From Conexibacter arvalis (GTDB taxonomy: Bacteria > Actinomycetota > Thermoleophilia > Solirubrobacterales > Solirubrobacteraceae), in NCBI RefSeq assembly GCF_014199525.1, contig NZ_JACHNU010000007.1, positions 62,001 to 126,000 of the forward strand: 64,000 nt of DNA, given 5' to 3'. The notes under the pieces are model-generated. The model was not told the origin of the DNA. It saw nothing but the letters and a program-made list of their open reading frames with translations, and made no database searches. Below, piece after piece: positions 52,798-60,944 of this stretch (positions within the stretch are counted from its first letter, which is position 1; each line of letters starts with the position of its first letter). A program made the position numbers and the translations under genes.

Positions 52798-53916
52798 ATG
52801 GCTGCCACGCCCCCCGCCGCATCCTCAGAGCCGATCCCGCAGCGTCTGGCGGCGATCCGCAGACAGCTGTCGCTGCTCGACGACTACATCGACCCGAAGA
52901 GCCTCGAGGCGCGGGTCGGCGAGCTCGAGCAGGAGATGGGCGAGCCCGGTTTCTGGGACAACCAGGAGAAGGCCGCGAAGACGAGCGCCGAGCACGCGCG
53001 CGCGGCGCGCAAGCTCGAGGCGTACACGACGCTGTCGACCGACGTCGAGGATCTCGAGCCGCTCGCCGAGATGGCGCAGGAGGATCCCGACCTCGAGCAG
53101 GAGCTGGCCGAGCAGATCGCCAGCGTCGAGCAGCGGCTCGCGCAGCTGGAGGAGGAGCGCCTCTTCTCCGGCAGATACGACGCCGGCGACGCGCTCGTCA
53201 CCGTCAACGCCGGCGCCGGCGGCACCGACGCCCAGGACTGGGCGGAGATGGTGCTGCGGATGGAGATGCGCTGGGCCGAGAAGCGCGGCTTCGACGTCGA
53301 GCTGCTGGAGGCGAGCCCGGGGGAGGAGGCCGGCATCAAGTCGGCGACCTTCCTCGTCAGAGGCGAGAACGCCTACGGCCTCTACGGCGCCGAGAAGGGC
53401 GTCCACCGGCTCGTCCGCCTGAGTCCCTTCGACAGCCAGAACCGCCGCCAGACCTCGTTCGCGGGGCTCGAGGTCGCGCCGGTCGTCGAGGACGCCGCCG
53501 AGGTCGCGATCGACGACGACGACCTCCAGGTCGACACCTACCGCGCCTCCGGCGCCGGCGGCCAGCACGTCAACAAGACCGACTCGGCCGTCCGCATCAC
53601 GCACAAGCCGACCGGCATCGTCGTGCAGTGCCAGAACGAGCGCTCGCAGTCGTCCAACCGCGCGACCGCGCTGGCGATGCTCCGCTCCAAGCTCGTCGAG
53701 CTGGAGGAGAGAAGACGCCAGGAGGAGATCGCGCGCGAGAAGGGCGAGGCGCAGGACGTCAACTTCGGCTCGCAGATCCGCTCCTACGTCCTGCACCCGT
53801 ACTCGATGGTCAAGGACCACCGCACCGAGTTCGAGGTCGGCGACACCGGCCGCGTGCTCGACGGCGACCTCGACGGCTTCGTCCGCGCCTACCTGCTCCA
53901 GGCGGCGGCCAAGTAA
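52798..53916 (+). CDS. prfB: Peptide chain release factor 2
   Basis: A 372-aa class I release factor for UGA/UAA. The codon-recognition SPF tripeptide is in VRLSPFDSQNRRQTSFA and the GGQ is in [19 protein letters not shown]. The frame runs unbroken from the ATG at 52798, so there is no programmed +1 frameshift as in E. coli. A TAGCCT box (52784-52789) and GGAGGGG precede the start. Confidence 0.96.
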   Translation: MAATPPAASSEPIPQRLAAIRRQLSLLDDYIDPKSLEARVGELEQEMGEPGFWDNQEKAAKTSAEHARAARKLEAYTTLSTDVEDLEPLAEMAQEDPDLEQELAEQIASVEQRLAQLEEERLFSGRYDAGDALVTVNAGAGGTDAQDWAEMVLRMEMRWAEKRGFDVELLEASPGEEAGIKSATFLVRGENAYGLYGAEKGVHRLVRLSPFDSQNRRQTSFAGLEVAPVVEDAAEVAIDDDDLQVDTYRASGAGGQHVNKTDSAVRITHKPTGIVVQCQNERSQSSNRATALAMLRSKLVELEERRRQEEIAREKGEAQDVNFGSQIRSYVLHPYSMVKDHRTEFEVGDTGRVLDGDLDGFVRAYLLQAAAK

Positions 53917-53921
53917 GCGCG

Positions 53922-55424
53922 ATGGCGCGGCCGGCTCCTGACGGACGTCAGCCGACCGCGCCATACCTCGACGCGCTCGTCGCGCACGGCTTCCGCGGCT
54001 CGACCCGCTTCCACGTCCCCGGCCACAAGGGCGGTGAGGGCGCCGATCCCGGCCTGCTGCACGCGATCGGCGAGAACGCGCTGCTGCTCGACCTGCCCCA
54101 GGACACCGAGGGGATCGACATCGGGCCCTCGCCGACGCCGTACGAGCTGGCCGAGCGGCTCGCCGCCGAGGCCCACGGCGCCCGCCGCACGTGGTTCCTC
54201 ACCAACGGCGCGACGCAGGGCAATCACGCGCTCTGCCTCGCGCTGGCGCCGCTCGGCGCGCCGGTCGTGCTGCAGCGCAACGCGCACGCGTCGATGGTCG
54301 ACGGGCTGGTCCTCTCGGGCGGGGTCCCCAGCTTCGTCGCACCCGAGTACGACGCCGAGCTGGGGATGGCCCACGGCGTCACGCCGGAGGCGCTCGCCGC
54401 GGCGCTGACGCGGACGCCCGGGGCGACGGCCGCCTTCATCGTCTCGCCGACGTACTACGGCCTTGCCGCCGACGTCGAGGGCTGCGCGAAGATCGCCCAC
54501 GAGGCCGGCGCCGCGCTCGTCGTCGACCAGGCGTGGGGGCCGCACTTCGGCTTCCACCAGGAGCTGCCGGCCTCGGCGCTCGCGCTCGGCGCCGACGCCG
54601 TCATCACCTCGACCCACAAGATCGTCGGCAGCCTCACCCAGTCGGCGATGCTCCACCTCGCCCACGACGGCCGCGTCGAGGAGGCGCGGATGGCGCGGGC
54701 GGTGCGGCTGGTGCGCTCGACCAGCCCGAACGCGCTGCTGATCGCCTCGCTCGACGGCGCCCGCCGGCAGCTCGCCGTCCACGGCGAGGCGCTGCTGTCG
54801 CGGACGCTGCGCGCCGCCGAGCGCGCCCGCGCGGCGATCGACGCGACGCCCGGCTGCGCGGTCGTCGGCGACGGGCTGGTCGGCACGCCCGGCGTCGCCG
54901 GCTGGGACCCGCTGCGGATCGTGATCGACGTGCGCGGCAGCGGCCGCAGCGGCTACGAGGTCGCCGGGGCGCTGAGGGCCGCCTACGACGTCCACGTCGA
55001 GCTGGCGACCCACGCGACGCTCGTGCTCGTGCTCGGGCTCGACCAGCCGCCCGACGCGCTCGAGCGGTTCGCCCACGACTTCGCCGAGACGATCGCCCGC
55101 ATCGCGCGTCCCGGCGGGGAGGCCGCGGCGCTGACGCGCCCGCCGGCGGCGCTCCAGCACGAGCTGGCGGCCTCTCCGCGCGAAGCCTTCCTCGGCGACT
55201 CGGAGGCGATCGCGGTCGACGACGCGATCGGGCGCGTCTCGTGCGAGGCGATCGCCGGATACCCTCCCGGCATCCCCGCCCTGCTGCCCGGCGAGCGCGT
55301 CACCGCCGAGGTCGTCGCCTATCTGCGCGAGCTCGTCACGGCCGGCGCGCGGCTGCACGGCGCCAGCGACCCCGCCTTCGAGACGATCCATGTCCTCCGA
55401 ATCCACCCCGATCCAGCCGGCTGA
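53922..55424 (+). CDS. Orn/Lys/Arg decarboxylase-family PLP enzyme
   Basis: A 500-aa fold-type I decarboxylase of the group III (SpeA/CadA-like short) family. The N-terminal FHVPGHKGG and the PLP site SPTYYGLAADVE, DQAWGPHFGFH and TSTHKIVGSLTQ (Schiff-base Lys) are diagnostic. The C-terminal part has YPPGIPALLPGERV. It makes a polyamine or cadaverine; arginine, lysine and ornithine cannot be told apart here. The 3' end overlaps nadC by 35 nt. Confidence 0.86.
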   Translation: MARPAPDGRQPTAPYLDALVAHGFRGSTRFHVPGHKGGEGADPGLLHAIGENALLLDLPQDTEGIDIGPSPTPYELAERLAAEAHGARRTWFLTNGATQGNHALCLALAPLGAPVVLQRNAHASMVDGLVLSGGVPSFVAPEYDAELGMAHGVTPEALAAALTRTPGATAAFIVSPTYYGLAADVEGCAKIAHEAGAALVVDQAWGPHFGFHQELPASALALGADAVITSTHKIVGSLTQSAMLHLAHDGRVEEARMARAVRLVRSTSPNALLIASLDGARRQLAVHGEALLSRTLRAAERARAAIDATPGCAVVGDGLVGTPGVAGWDPLRIVIDVRGSGRSGYEVAGALRAAYDVHVELATHATLVLVLGLDQPPDALERFAHDFAETIARIARPGGEAAALTRPPAALQHELAASPREAFLGDSEAIAVDDAIGRVSCEAIAGYPPGIPALLPGERVTAEVVAYLRELVTAGARLHGASDPAFETIHVLRIHPDPAG

Positions 55425-56289
55425 TCGCAAGGACCGCGACCGCCGCGCCCCCGCACTCGACCCCGCGCTGCTCGACGAGCTGGTGGCGCGCGCGCTGGCG
55501 GAGGACGTCGGCGACGGCGACGCGACCGCGGCCGTCACCGTCGACCCCGGCGCCCGCGCGCGGGCGCGGGTCCGCCAGAAGGCGCCGGGCGTCGTCTACG
55601 GCTTCGCGCTCGCCGAGCGTGCACTGCGCGCCTGCGATCCGGACGTGCGGATCGAGCGCAAGGTGGAGGAGGGGATCTGGCGCGAGGAGGGGCCGGTGCT
55701 GGAGGCGGAGGGCACCGCCCGCGCGCTGCTGACAGCCGAGCGCACGGCGCTCAACTTCCTCGGTCGACTGTCGGGCGTGGCGACGCTGACGGCCCGCTGC
55801 GTGCGGGCGTTGGAGGGGACCGGCGCGCGCGTGCTCGACACGCGCAAGACGACGCCGGGGCTGCGGATGGTCGAGAAGGCGGCCGTCCACGCCGGCGGCG
55901 GCGTCAACCACCGCATCGGCCTGTTCGACGAGATCCTCATCAAGGAGAACCACGCCGCCGCGGCCGGCGGCGTGGGGGAGGCGGTGCGGCGGGCGCGCGC
56001 GGCGCGGCCCGACCTGCCGATCGAGGTCGAGGTGACCGACCTCGCCGAGCTCGAGGAGGCGCTGGCCGCCGGGGCGCGGCGCGTGATGCTCGACAACATG
56101 GACCTCGCGACGATGCGCGAGGCGGTCGCGCGCACGGCCGGGCGCGCCTCGCTGGAGGCGAGCGGCGGCGTGACGCTCGACGGTTTGAGAGCGATCGGAG
56201 CGACCGGCGTAGACTTCATCTCAGTTGGGGCGTTGACGCACTCGGCCCCGGCACTCGATCTGTCCCTCCTCTTGGAGACCGTCACATGA
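55390..56289 (+). CDS. nadC: Nicotinate-nucleotide pyrophosphorylase (quinolinate PRTase)
   Basis: A 299-aa enzyme that converts quinolinate and PRPP to nicotinate mononucleotide. Active-site strings are [38 protein letters not shown] and the PRPP region RVMLDNMDL, plus [15 protein letters not shown]. The first 20 residues are variable. It is coupled to nadA by an ATGA overlap, in the order nadC-nadA. Confidence 0.95.
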   Translation: MSSESTPIQPADRKDRDRRAPALDPALLDELVARALAEDVGDGDATAAVTVDPGARARARVRQKAPGVVYGFALAERALRACDPDVRIERKVEEGIWREEGPVLEAEGTARALLTAERTALNFLGRLSGVATLTARCVRALEGTGARVLDTRKTTPGLRMVEKAAVHAGGGVNHRIGLFDEILIKENHAAAAGGVGEAVRRARAARPDLPIEVEVTDLAELEEALAAGARRVMLDNMDLATMREAVARTAGRASLEASGGVTLDGLRAIGATGVDFISVGALTHSAPALDLSLLLETVT

Positions 56290-57323
56290 GCCTCCCCATG
56301 GTGCAATCACCAAGTGCGAACAGCGGCGCCCAGGCCCCCGTCGCGCCGTTGATGCTGGAGAACATCCCCGCCTTGCAGGCAGAGGTGCGCGCGCTCGCCG
56401 ACGAGCGCGGCGCCAAGATCCTCGCCCACAACTACCAGCTGCCGGAGATCCAGGACATCGCCGACTACGTCGGCGACTCGCTGGGCCTGTCGCAGTGGGC
56501 GGCCAGAACCGACGCCGAGACGATCGTCTTCTGCGGCGTCCACTTCATGGCCGAGACGGCGTCGATCCTCTCGCCCGAGAAGACCGTGCTGATCCCCGAC
56601 GTCGACGCCGGCTGCTCGCTCGCCGACTCGATCACGGCCGACCAGCTGCGGGCGTGGAAGGCCAAGCATCCCGGCGCGATCGTCGTGATGTACGTCAACA
56701 CGACCGCCGAGGTGAAGGCGGAGACCGACTACTGCGTGACCTCCTCCAACGCGGTCAGAGTGGTCGAGCACATCCTCGCGGAGCACGGCCCGGAGACGGA
56801 GATCCTCTTCGGCCCCGACATGTTCCTCGGCGCCTACGTCGAGAAGCGGATCGGCCGCAGGCTGCACGTCTGGGACGGCGAGTGCCATGTCCACGCCGGG
56901 ATCCGACCGGACGACATCTCCGCGGTCCGCGCCGCCAACCCCGGCGCCGACTTCCTGATCCACCCCGAGTGCGGCTGCTCGACGAGCGTGATGGAGTATG
57001 TCGTCTCCGGGGACGTCGACGCCGCCGGCGTCCACATGCTGTCGACCGGCGGGATGCTCAGATACGCCGAGCAGCACCGGGGCTCCGACAAGCCGGTGAT
57101 CGTCGCGACCGAGACGGGGATGCTGCACCCGCTGCGCGAGGCGGCGCCCGACCTCGACTTCATCGCGGCCAACGAGCGCGCCTCGTGCCGCTACATGAAG
57201 ATGATCACGCTGCCGAAGCTGCGCGACGCGCTGCGCGAGAACCGCACCGAGGTGAAGGTGCCCGAGGCGATCGCCGAGCGCGCCCGCATCCCGATCGAGC
57301 GGATGGTCGCGATCAACGCGTAG
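56286..57323 (+). CDS. nadA: Quinolinate synthase A
   Basis: A 345-aa [4Fe-4S] enzyme that condenses iminoaspartate with dihydroxyacetone phosphate. Likely cluster ligands are Cys150 (DYCVTSSNA), Cys229 (HPECGCSTS) and Cys301 (ASCRYMKM). The substrate motif [14 protein letters not shown] is near the N-terminus. nadB (aspartate oxidase) is not in the window. Confidence 0.96.
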   Translation: MSLPMVQSPSANSGAQAPVAPLMLENIPALQAEVRALADERGAKILAHNYQLPEIQDIADYVGDSLGLSQWAARTDAETIVFCGVHFMAETASILSPEKTVLIPDVDAGCSLADSITADQLRAWKAKHPGAIVVMYVNTTAEVKAETDYCVTSSNAVRVVEHILAEHGPETEILFGPDMFLGAYVEKRIGRRLHVWDGECHVHAGIRPDDISAVRAANPGADFLIHPECGCSTSVMEYVVSGDVDAAGVHMLSTGGMLRYAEQHRGSDKPVIVATETGMLHPLREAAPDLDFIAANERASCRYMKMITLPKLRDALRENRTEVKVPEAIAERARIPIERMVAINA

Positions 57324-57335
57324 GCCGAGTCGCGG

Positions 57336-57394
57336 CGGGCGGCGCCCGCGTGCGCCGCCCGTCAGCGTGCCGGCCGCAGGCGCCGGCCGGCACG
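57336..57394. terminator. Two back-to-back hairpins between convergent nadA and marR
   Basis: CGGGCGGCGC/GCGCCGCCCG (57336-57361, 6-nt loop) and CGTGCCGGCC/GGCCGGCACG (57366-57394, 9-nt loop), one presumably serving each direction. Confidence 0.7.
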
Positions 57395-57859
57395 TCAGCC
57401 GCGCGCCCGCCGCTCGTCGCGCCGCGCGACGACGCGCTCCAGCAGGCGCGTCAGCTCCTTCCGCTCCGTCGCGGTCAGCGGCGACAGCAGCTCCTCCTGC
57501 GCAGCGGCGATCCCGTCGTCCAGCTGCGCCAGGGTGCGCTCGCCGTCGGCGGTGATCGTGACGACGTTGCGGCGGCGGTCGCCGGCGTCTCGCCGACGCG
57601 CGACCGACCCGTCGCCCTCCAGCGCCGCGACGACGGCTGCCATGTCCTTGCGGTCGATCCCCAGCCTGCGGCCGAGCGCGGCCTGGCTCGCAGGGCCCGA
57701 CTCCCGCAGCGCCAGCAGCACCGAGTAGTGATGCCGTCTGGCGCCGGCCCGCGCGAACGCGTCGGCGGTCAGCTCGTGGGCGGCCTGCGCGGCGCGGTTG
57801 AGCTGCCAGCTCGGCAGCGCCCTCAGCCGCTGCGGCGGGTCGTAGTCGCGCTCGTCCAC
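57395..57859 (-). CDS. MarR-family transcriptional regulator
   Basis: A 154-aa winged-helix regulator. The DNA-binding core is ASQAALGRRLGIDRKDMAAVVAALEGDG with the wing RRRDAGDRRRNVVTIT. I prefer the GTG at 57859: a TACGCT -10-like box lies 7 nt upstream (57867-57872 on the opposite strand). The longer TTG start at 57901 would put the first operator inside the gene. It is divergent from a SnoaL-like gene, with three operators between them, so it most likely represses both. The ligand is unknown. Confidence 0.86.
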   Translation of the reverse strand: MDERDYDPPQRLRALPSWQLNRAAQAAHELTADAFARAGARRHHYSVLLALRESGPASQAALGRRLGIDRKDMAAVVAALEGDGSVARRRDAGDRRRNVVTITADGERTLAQLDDGIAAAQEELLSPLTATERKELTRLLERVVARRDERRARG

Positions 57860-57880
57860 GGGGCGGAGCGTAGCGAATTC

Positions 57881-57938
57881 GTTGGCGACTCCAACGCTCA
57901 AGTGCTATGTTGGTTGAACCAACGTTGGGTGTGCCAAC
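57881..57938. promoter_or_regulatory. Three GTTGG-N5-CCAAC operators between marR and the SnoaL-like gene
   Basis: Identical half-sites occur at 57881-57895, 57909-57923 and 57924-57938; the last two abut. The first overlaps a TTGGCG -35 and the second a TATGTT -10 (57906-57911) of the rightward gene. This is the layout of a MarR-type repressor controlling a divergent pair. Confidence 0.8.
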
Positions 57939-57963
57939 AAATCACGGGAATGGAGCGTGTGCG

Positions 57964-58497
57964 ATGACCACGACGGCGAACCGCGACGAGACCGGACCGG
58001 TCGAGGGGGCCGCTGCGGACCGGGTGGCTGCCAAGCTGGCGCTGCTGCGTGACCACGTCGAGATCGACCAGCTGATCTCGAAGTTGGGGCGATGGCTGGA
58101 CGGAGGCGAGTTCGAACCGCCGCGCGACGTGATGGCGGAGGAGATCGCGATCGCGACCGAGGGCGGCGCGACGGCCGGCATCGAGCCGGTCGCAGCCCAG
58201 GCCGCGCGCAATCACGGCGCGTACCGCACCCAGCACGTGATCACCGACCGGCTGATCGCGATCGACGGCAGTCGCGCGACCGTGACCGCCAACTCGATCG
58301 TCCGATTCGACCCGGTCGCGGCGGACGCGGCCGCGCCATTCACGCTCGGCGGCCGCTACCGCTTCGAGGCCGTTCGCGGCGAGGCGGGGTGGCGGCTGAC
58401 GCGGATCGAGATCGCGGCGCACTGGCGGGACCCGGCCGACGCGCTGGAGCGGGCGGCGGCCGCACGACAGTTGCGCGAAAGAAACACTGTTGTCTAA
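57964..58497 (+). CDS. SnoaL-like / NTF2-fold protein
   Basis: A 177-aa small alpha+beta protein. The N-terminal helix (LRDHVEIDQLISKLGRWLDGGEF) and the beta-sheet part with HVITDRLIAIDGSRATVTAN and GGRYRFEAVRGEAGWRLTRIEI match SnoaL_4-type NTF2-fold proteins, which include enzymes and binding proteins for aromatic or polyketide ligands. The ATG at 57964 places the three operators upstream; GTG 57907 would overlap them. Regulation by the divergent MarR protein suggests response to a small aromatic compound (inference). Confidence 0.8.
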   Translation: MTTTANRDETGPVEGAAADRVAAKLALLRDHVEIDQLISKLGRWLDGGEFEPPRDVMAEEIAIATEGGATAGIEPVAAQAARNHGAYRTQHVITDRLIAIDGSRATVTANSIVRFDPVAADAAAPFTLGGRYRFEAVRGEAGWRLTRIEIAAHWRDPADALERAAAARQLRERNTVV

Positions 58498-58610
58498 AGT
58501 GCCATCTGCGCCACTTGGTCGCAGGCAGCGAGGCGCGTGACGACTCCCCCGGACTGCTCGGCCGTCGCCGGTCGAGCGGCTGGTCGCTGCCTTGATGAGA
58601 GAGAGGTCGG

Positions 58611-60944
58611 ATGCACTGTTCCTTCAGGCCCCGAAGGAGGGTCACGCCCGCGCTCGCGGCGGCGGCGGCGCTCGTCGGCGTCGTCGCGCACGCGGCGCCG
58701 GCCGTCGCCGTGCCGCCGCCGGCGCCCTGCCCCAACGACGCGGTCCGCGAGCAGCAGGGATCGACGCGGTTGCCCGACTGCCGCGCCTACGAGCAGGTCT
58801 CGCCGGTCGACAAGAACGGCGGCACGATCGCGGCCGGGCTGACGGCCCGCGCCCAACCTGGCGCGGTCGCCTTCTGGTCGACCGGCGCCTTCGCCGGAGC
58901 TGCGAGCAACATGTCGGCGAACTACCGCGCGATCCGCGGCGAGGACGGCTGGGTCACGAGCCCGCTCAACCCGCCGACTCCGGGTCGCAACCCGGTCCTG
59001 ATGGACCAGCCGTACCTCGTCGCGCTGTCGGGCGACTTCTCGCGCGCGCTGATCGCGACCCGCTACCCGGTCGGCCCCGACGACCAGGGGACCGGCGCCG
59101 GGGCGAACGCCGGCTACGGCGACGTGCTGCGCACCACCGGCGACGGCCGCTTCGAATGGCTGACCCAACCGCCGACGCTGCCCGACACCGCGAACAAGGA
59201 CGCCGACTTCGGCGCCGCGACCGACGACCTCGGCGTCGTCGCCTTCAACAGCTTCAAGCACCTGACCGTCCCGTTCCCGAAGCCCGACGACGCGACCCAG
59301 CAGGTCTACGTGCGCGCCGGCGACACGACGCGCCTCGTCAGCGTCGCACCGGACGGGACGCTCGGGCCCGACGACCAGCCGCTGCCGGCGGGCAGCCCGC
59401 TGCCCGGCGGCGCGACCGTCGGCAGCGGCGCCAACACGTCGACCTCGGGTTCGACCGTCGGCGGCGGCAGCCGCAACGAGCTCTCCGACGACGGCTCGAC
59501 GGTCTGGTTCACGTCGTACAGAACGACCTCCAACCCGCAGCTGTACGTGCGCGTCGACGCGCTCGGCCCCGACGCCGAGACGCGGCGGGTCTCGCGCTCC
59601 CGCGTGACCGGCGCCGCGGCCGGCGACGGCTGCACCGCGACGGTGACCTTCCTCGCCGCGACGGCCGACGGCTCGCGCGCGTGGTTCGCCTGCCCGACGA
59701 GACTGACCGACGACGCGGCCTCCGACGGCGGCGTCTACGTCTACGACCGCGACGGCGACGAGCTGCGCTTCATCGCGTCGACCGCCGGCGCCGGCCTGTT
59801 GCCGTCGCCGATCGTCGCCGACGACGCCGTCGACCACCTGTGGTTCAGCTCGCGTACGAAGCTGACCGACGACGCCGTCGCCGGCGGGGTCAACGTCTAT
59901 GTGCTGACCGGCGACGACGTCCGGCACGTCGCGACCGTCAGAGACGCGACGCTGCAGCCGCAGATGCTCGCGCTCTCGCCCGACGGGACGCGCCTCGCCT
60001 TCGAGTCGCGCGGCGCCCTCGACCCGCGGGCCGGCAGCCATCCGCAGGTCTACAGCCTCGACTTCGGCGCCCCGGAGGACGGCGTCGTCTGCGTCTCCTG
60101 CCGTCCCGACGGCAGCGACTCGGAGGCGCTCGCCGACCTCCACAACGCCGGGCTGTCGGCGTTCGTCCCGCCGAACCGGGTCCCGCCGTCGGGCGCGATC
60201 GACGACGACGGCCGCGTCTTCTTCACCAGCGCCGACAAGCTCCTCCCCGAGGACGAGAACGGCACCGCCGACGTCTACCAGTACCGCGACGGCGAGCTCA
60301 CGCTGATCTCGTCCGGCAAGGACCCCGGCGGAGCCGTCTTCGCCGGCGCCTCCGCCGACGGCACCGACGTCTTCCTGATCACCGGCGAGCGGCTGGCGCC
60401 GCAGGACACCGACAACGGGGTCGCCGACATCTACACCGCGCGCGTCGGCGGCGGCTTCCTCGCGCCGACGCAGCCGCCGGTCTGCGGCGAGGACTGCCAG
60501 GGCCCGCCGCCGCCCGGATTCCTCGCGCCCGAGCCCGAGAGCGGACGCTTCACCGGGCCCGGCGATCTCGACGACCCGGTGCCGCCGCGGGCGCCGACCT
60601 TCGCGGTCGGTGCGATCGGCAAGCGGCAGCGCGCCGCGTGGGCGAGACGGGGTCGCACGACGCTGGTCGTGCGCGCCTCCCACGCCGGCAGGGTGCGGGC
60701 GACGGTCGGCGGCCGGATCGGCCGCCGCACGGTCCGCGTCGCGGCGGCCTCGCGGCAGCTCGCGAGAGGCGGCCGCGTGAGGCTGACGCTGCGCCTCTCC
60801 AAGCGCGCCCGCGCCCACCTGGCGCGCCACCGGGCGCTGCGCGTGACCGTGACCGTGCGGCACTCGCGCGTCAGGGGCGCGAAGCGCACGACCGTGACGT
60901 TGCGCAAGCCCGCTCCGAAGACGACGAAGGGAGGCCAGCGGTGA
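58611..60944 (+). CDS. Large secreted beta-propeller-like protein
   Basis: A 777-aa exported protein. A signal peptide (basic start, core ALAAAAALVGVVA, cleavage near APAVA) precedes CPNDAVREQQGSTRLPDCRAYE, a Cys-containing start common to large secreted proteins of this bacterial group. Repeated segments such as VAFWSTGAF, VWFTSYRTTSNPQLYVRV, AWFACPTRLTDDA, LWFSSRTKLTDDAV and VFFTSADKLLPEDENG look like PD40/WD-type beta-propeller blades. The last about 110 residues are very basic (RVRLTLRLSKRARAHLARHRA). Function is unknown; surface binding or structural. It is coupled by GTGA to the next large secreted protein. Confidence 0.72.
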   Translation: MHCSFRPRRRVTPALAAAAALVGVVAHAAPAVAVPPPAPCPNDAVREQQGSTRLPDCRAYEQVSPVDKNGGTIAAGLTARAQPGAVAFWSTGAFAGAASNMSANYRAIRGEDGWVTSPLNPPTPGRNPVLMDQPYLVALSGDFSRALIATRYPVGPDDQGTGAGANAGYGDVLRTTGDGRFEWLTQPPTLPDTANKDADFGAATDDLGVVAFNSFKHLTVPFPKPDDATQQVYVRAGDTTRLVSVAPDGTLGPDDQPLPAGSPLPGGATVGSGANTSTSGSTVGGGSRNELSDDGSTVWFTSYRTTSNPQLYVRVDALGPDAETRRVSRSRVTGAAAGDGCTATVTFLAATADGSRAWFACPTRLTDDAASDGGVYVYDRDGDELRFIASTAGAGLLPSPIVADDAVDHLWFSSRTKLTDDAVAGGVNVYVLTGDDVRHVATVRDATLQPQMLALSPDGTRLAFESRGALDPRAGSHPQVYSLDFGAPEDGVVCVSCRPDGSDSEALADLHNAGLSAFVPPNRVPPSGAIDDDGRVFFTSADKLLPEDENGTADVYQYRDGELTLISSGKDPGGAVFAGASADGTDVFLITGERLAPQDTDNGVADIYTARVGGGFLAPTQPPVCGEDCQGPPPPGFLAPEPESGRFTGPGDLDDPVPPRAPTFAVGAIGKRQRAAWARRGRTTLVVRASHAGRVRATVGGRIGRRTVRVAAASRQLARGGRVRLTLRLSKRARAHLARHRALRVTVTVRHSRVRGAKRTTVTLRKPAPKTTKGGQR

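Noticed and set aside
58592-60940. N-terminal 780 residues of a 1703-aa plus frame fused to the second secreted protein
   Set aside because: This stretch is an out-of-frame reading of the first secreted gene. The real gene starts at GTG 60941 with a clear signal peptide.
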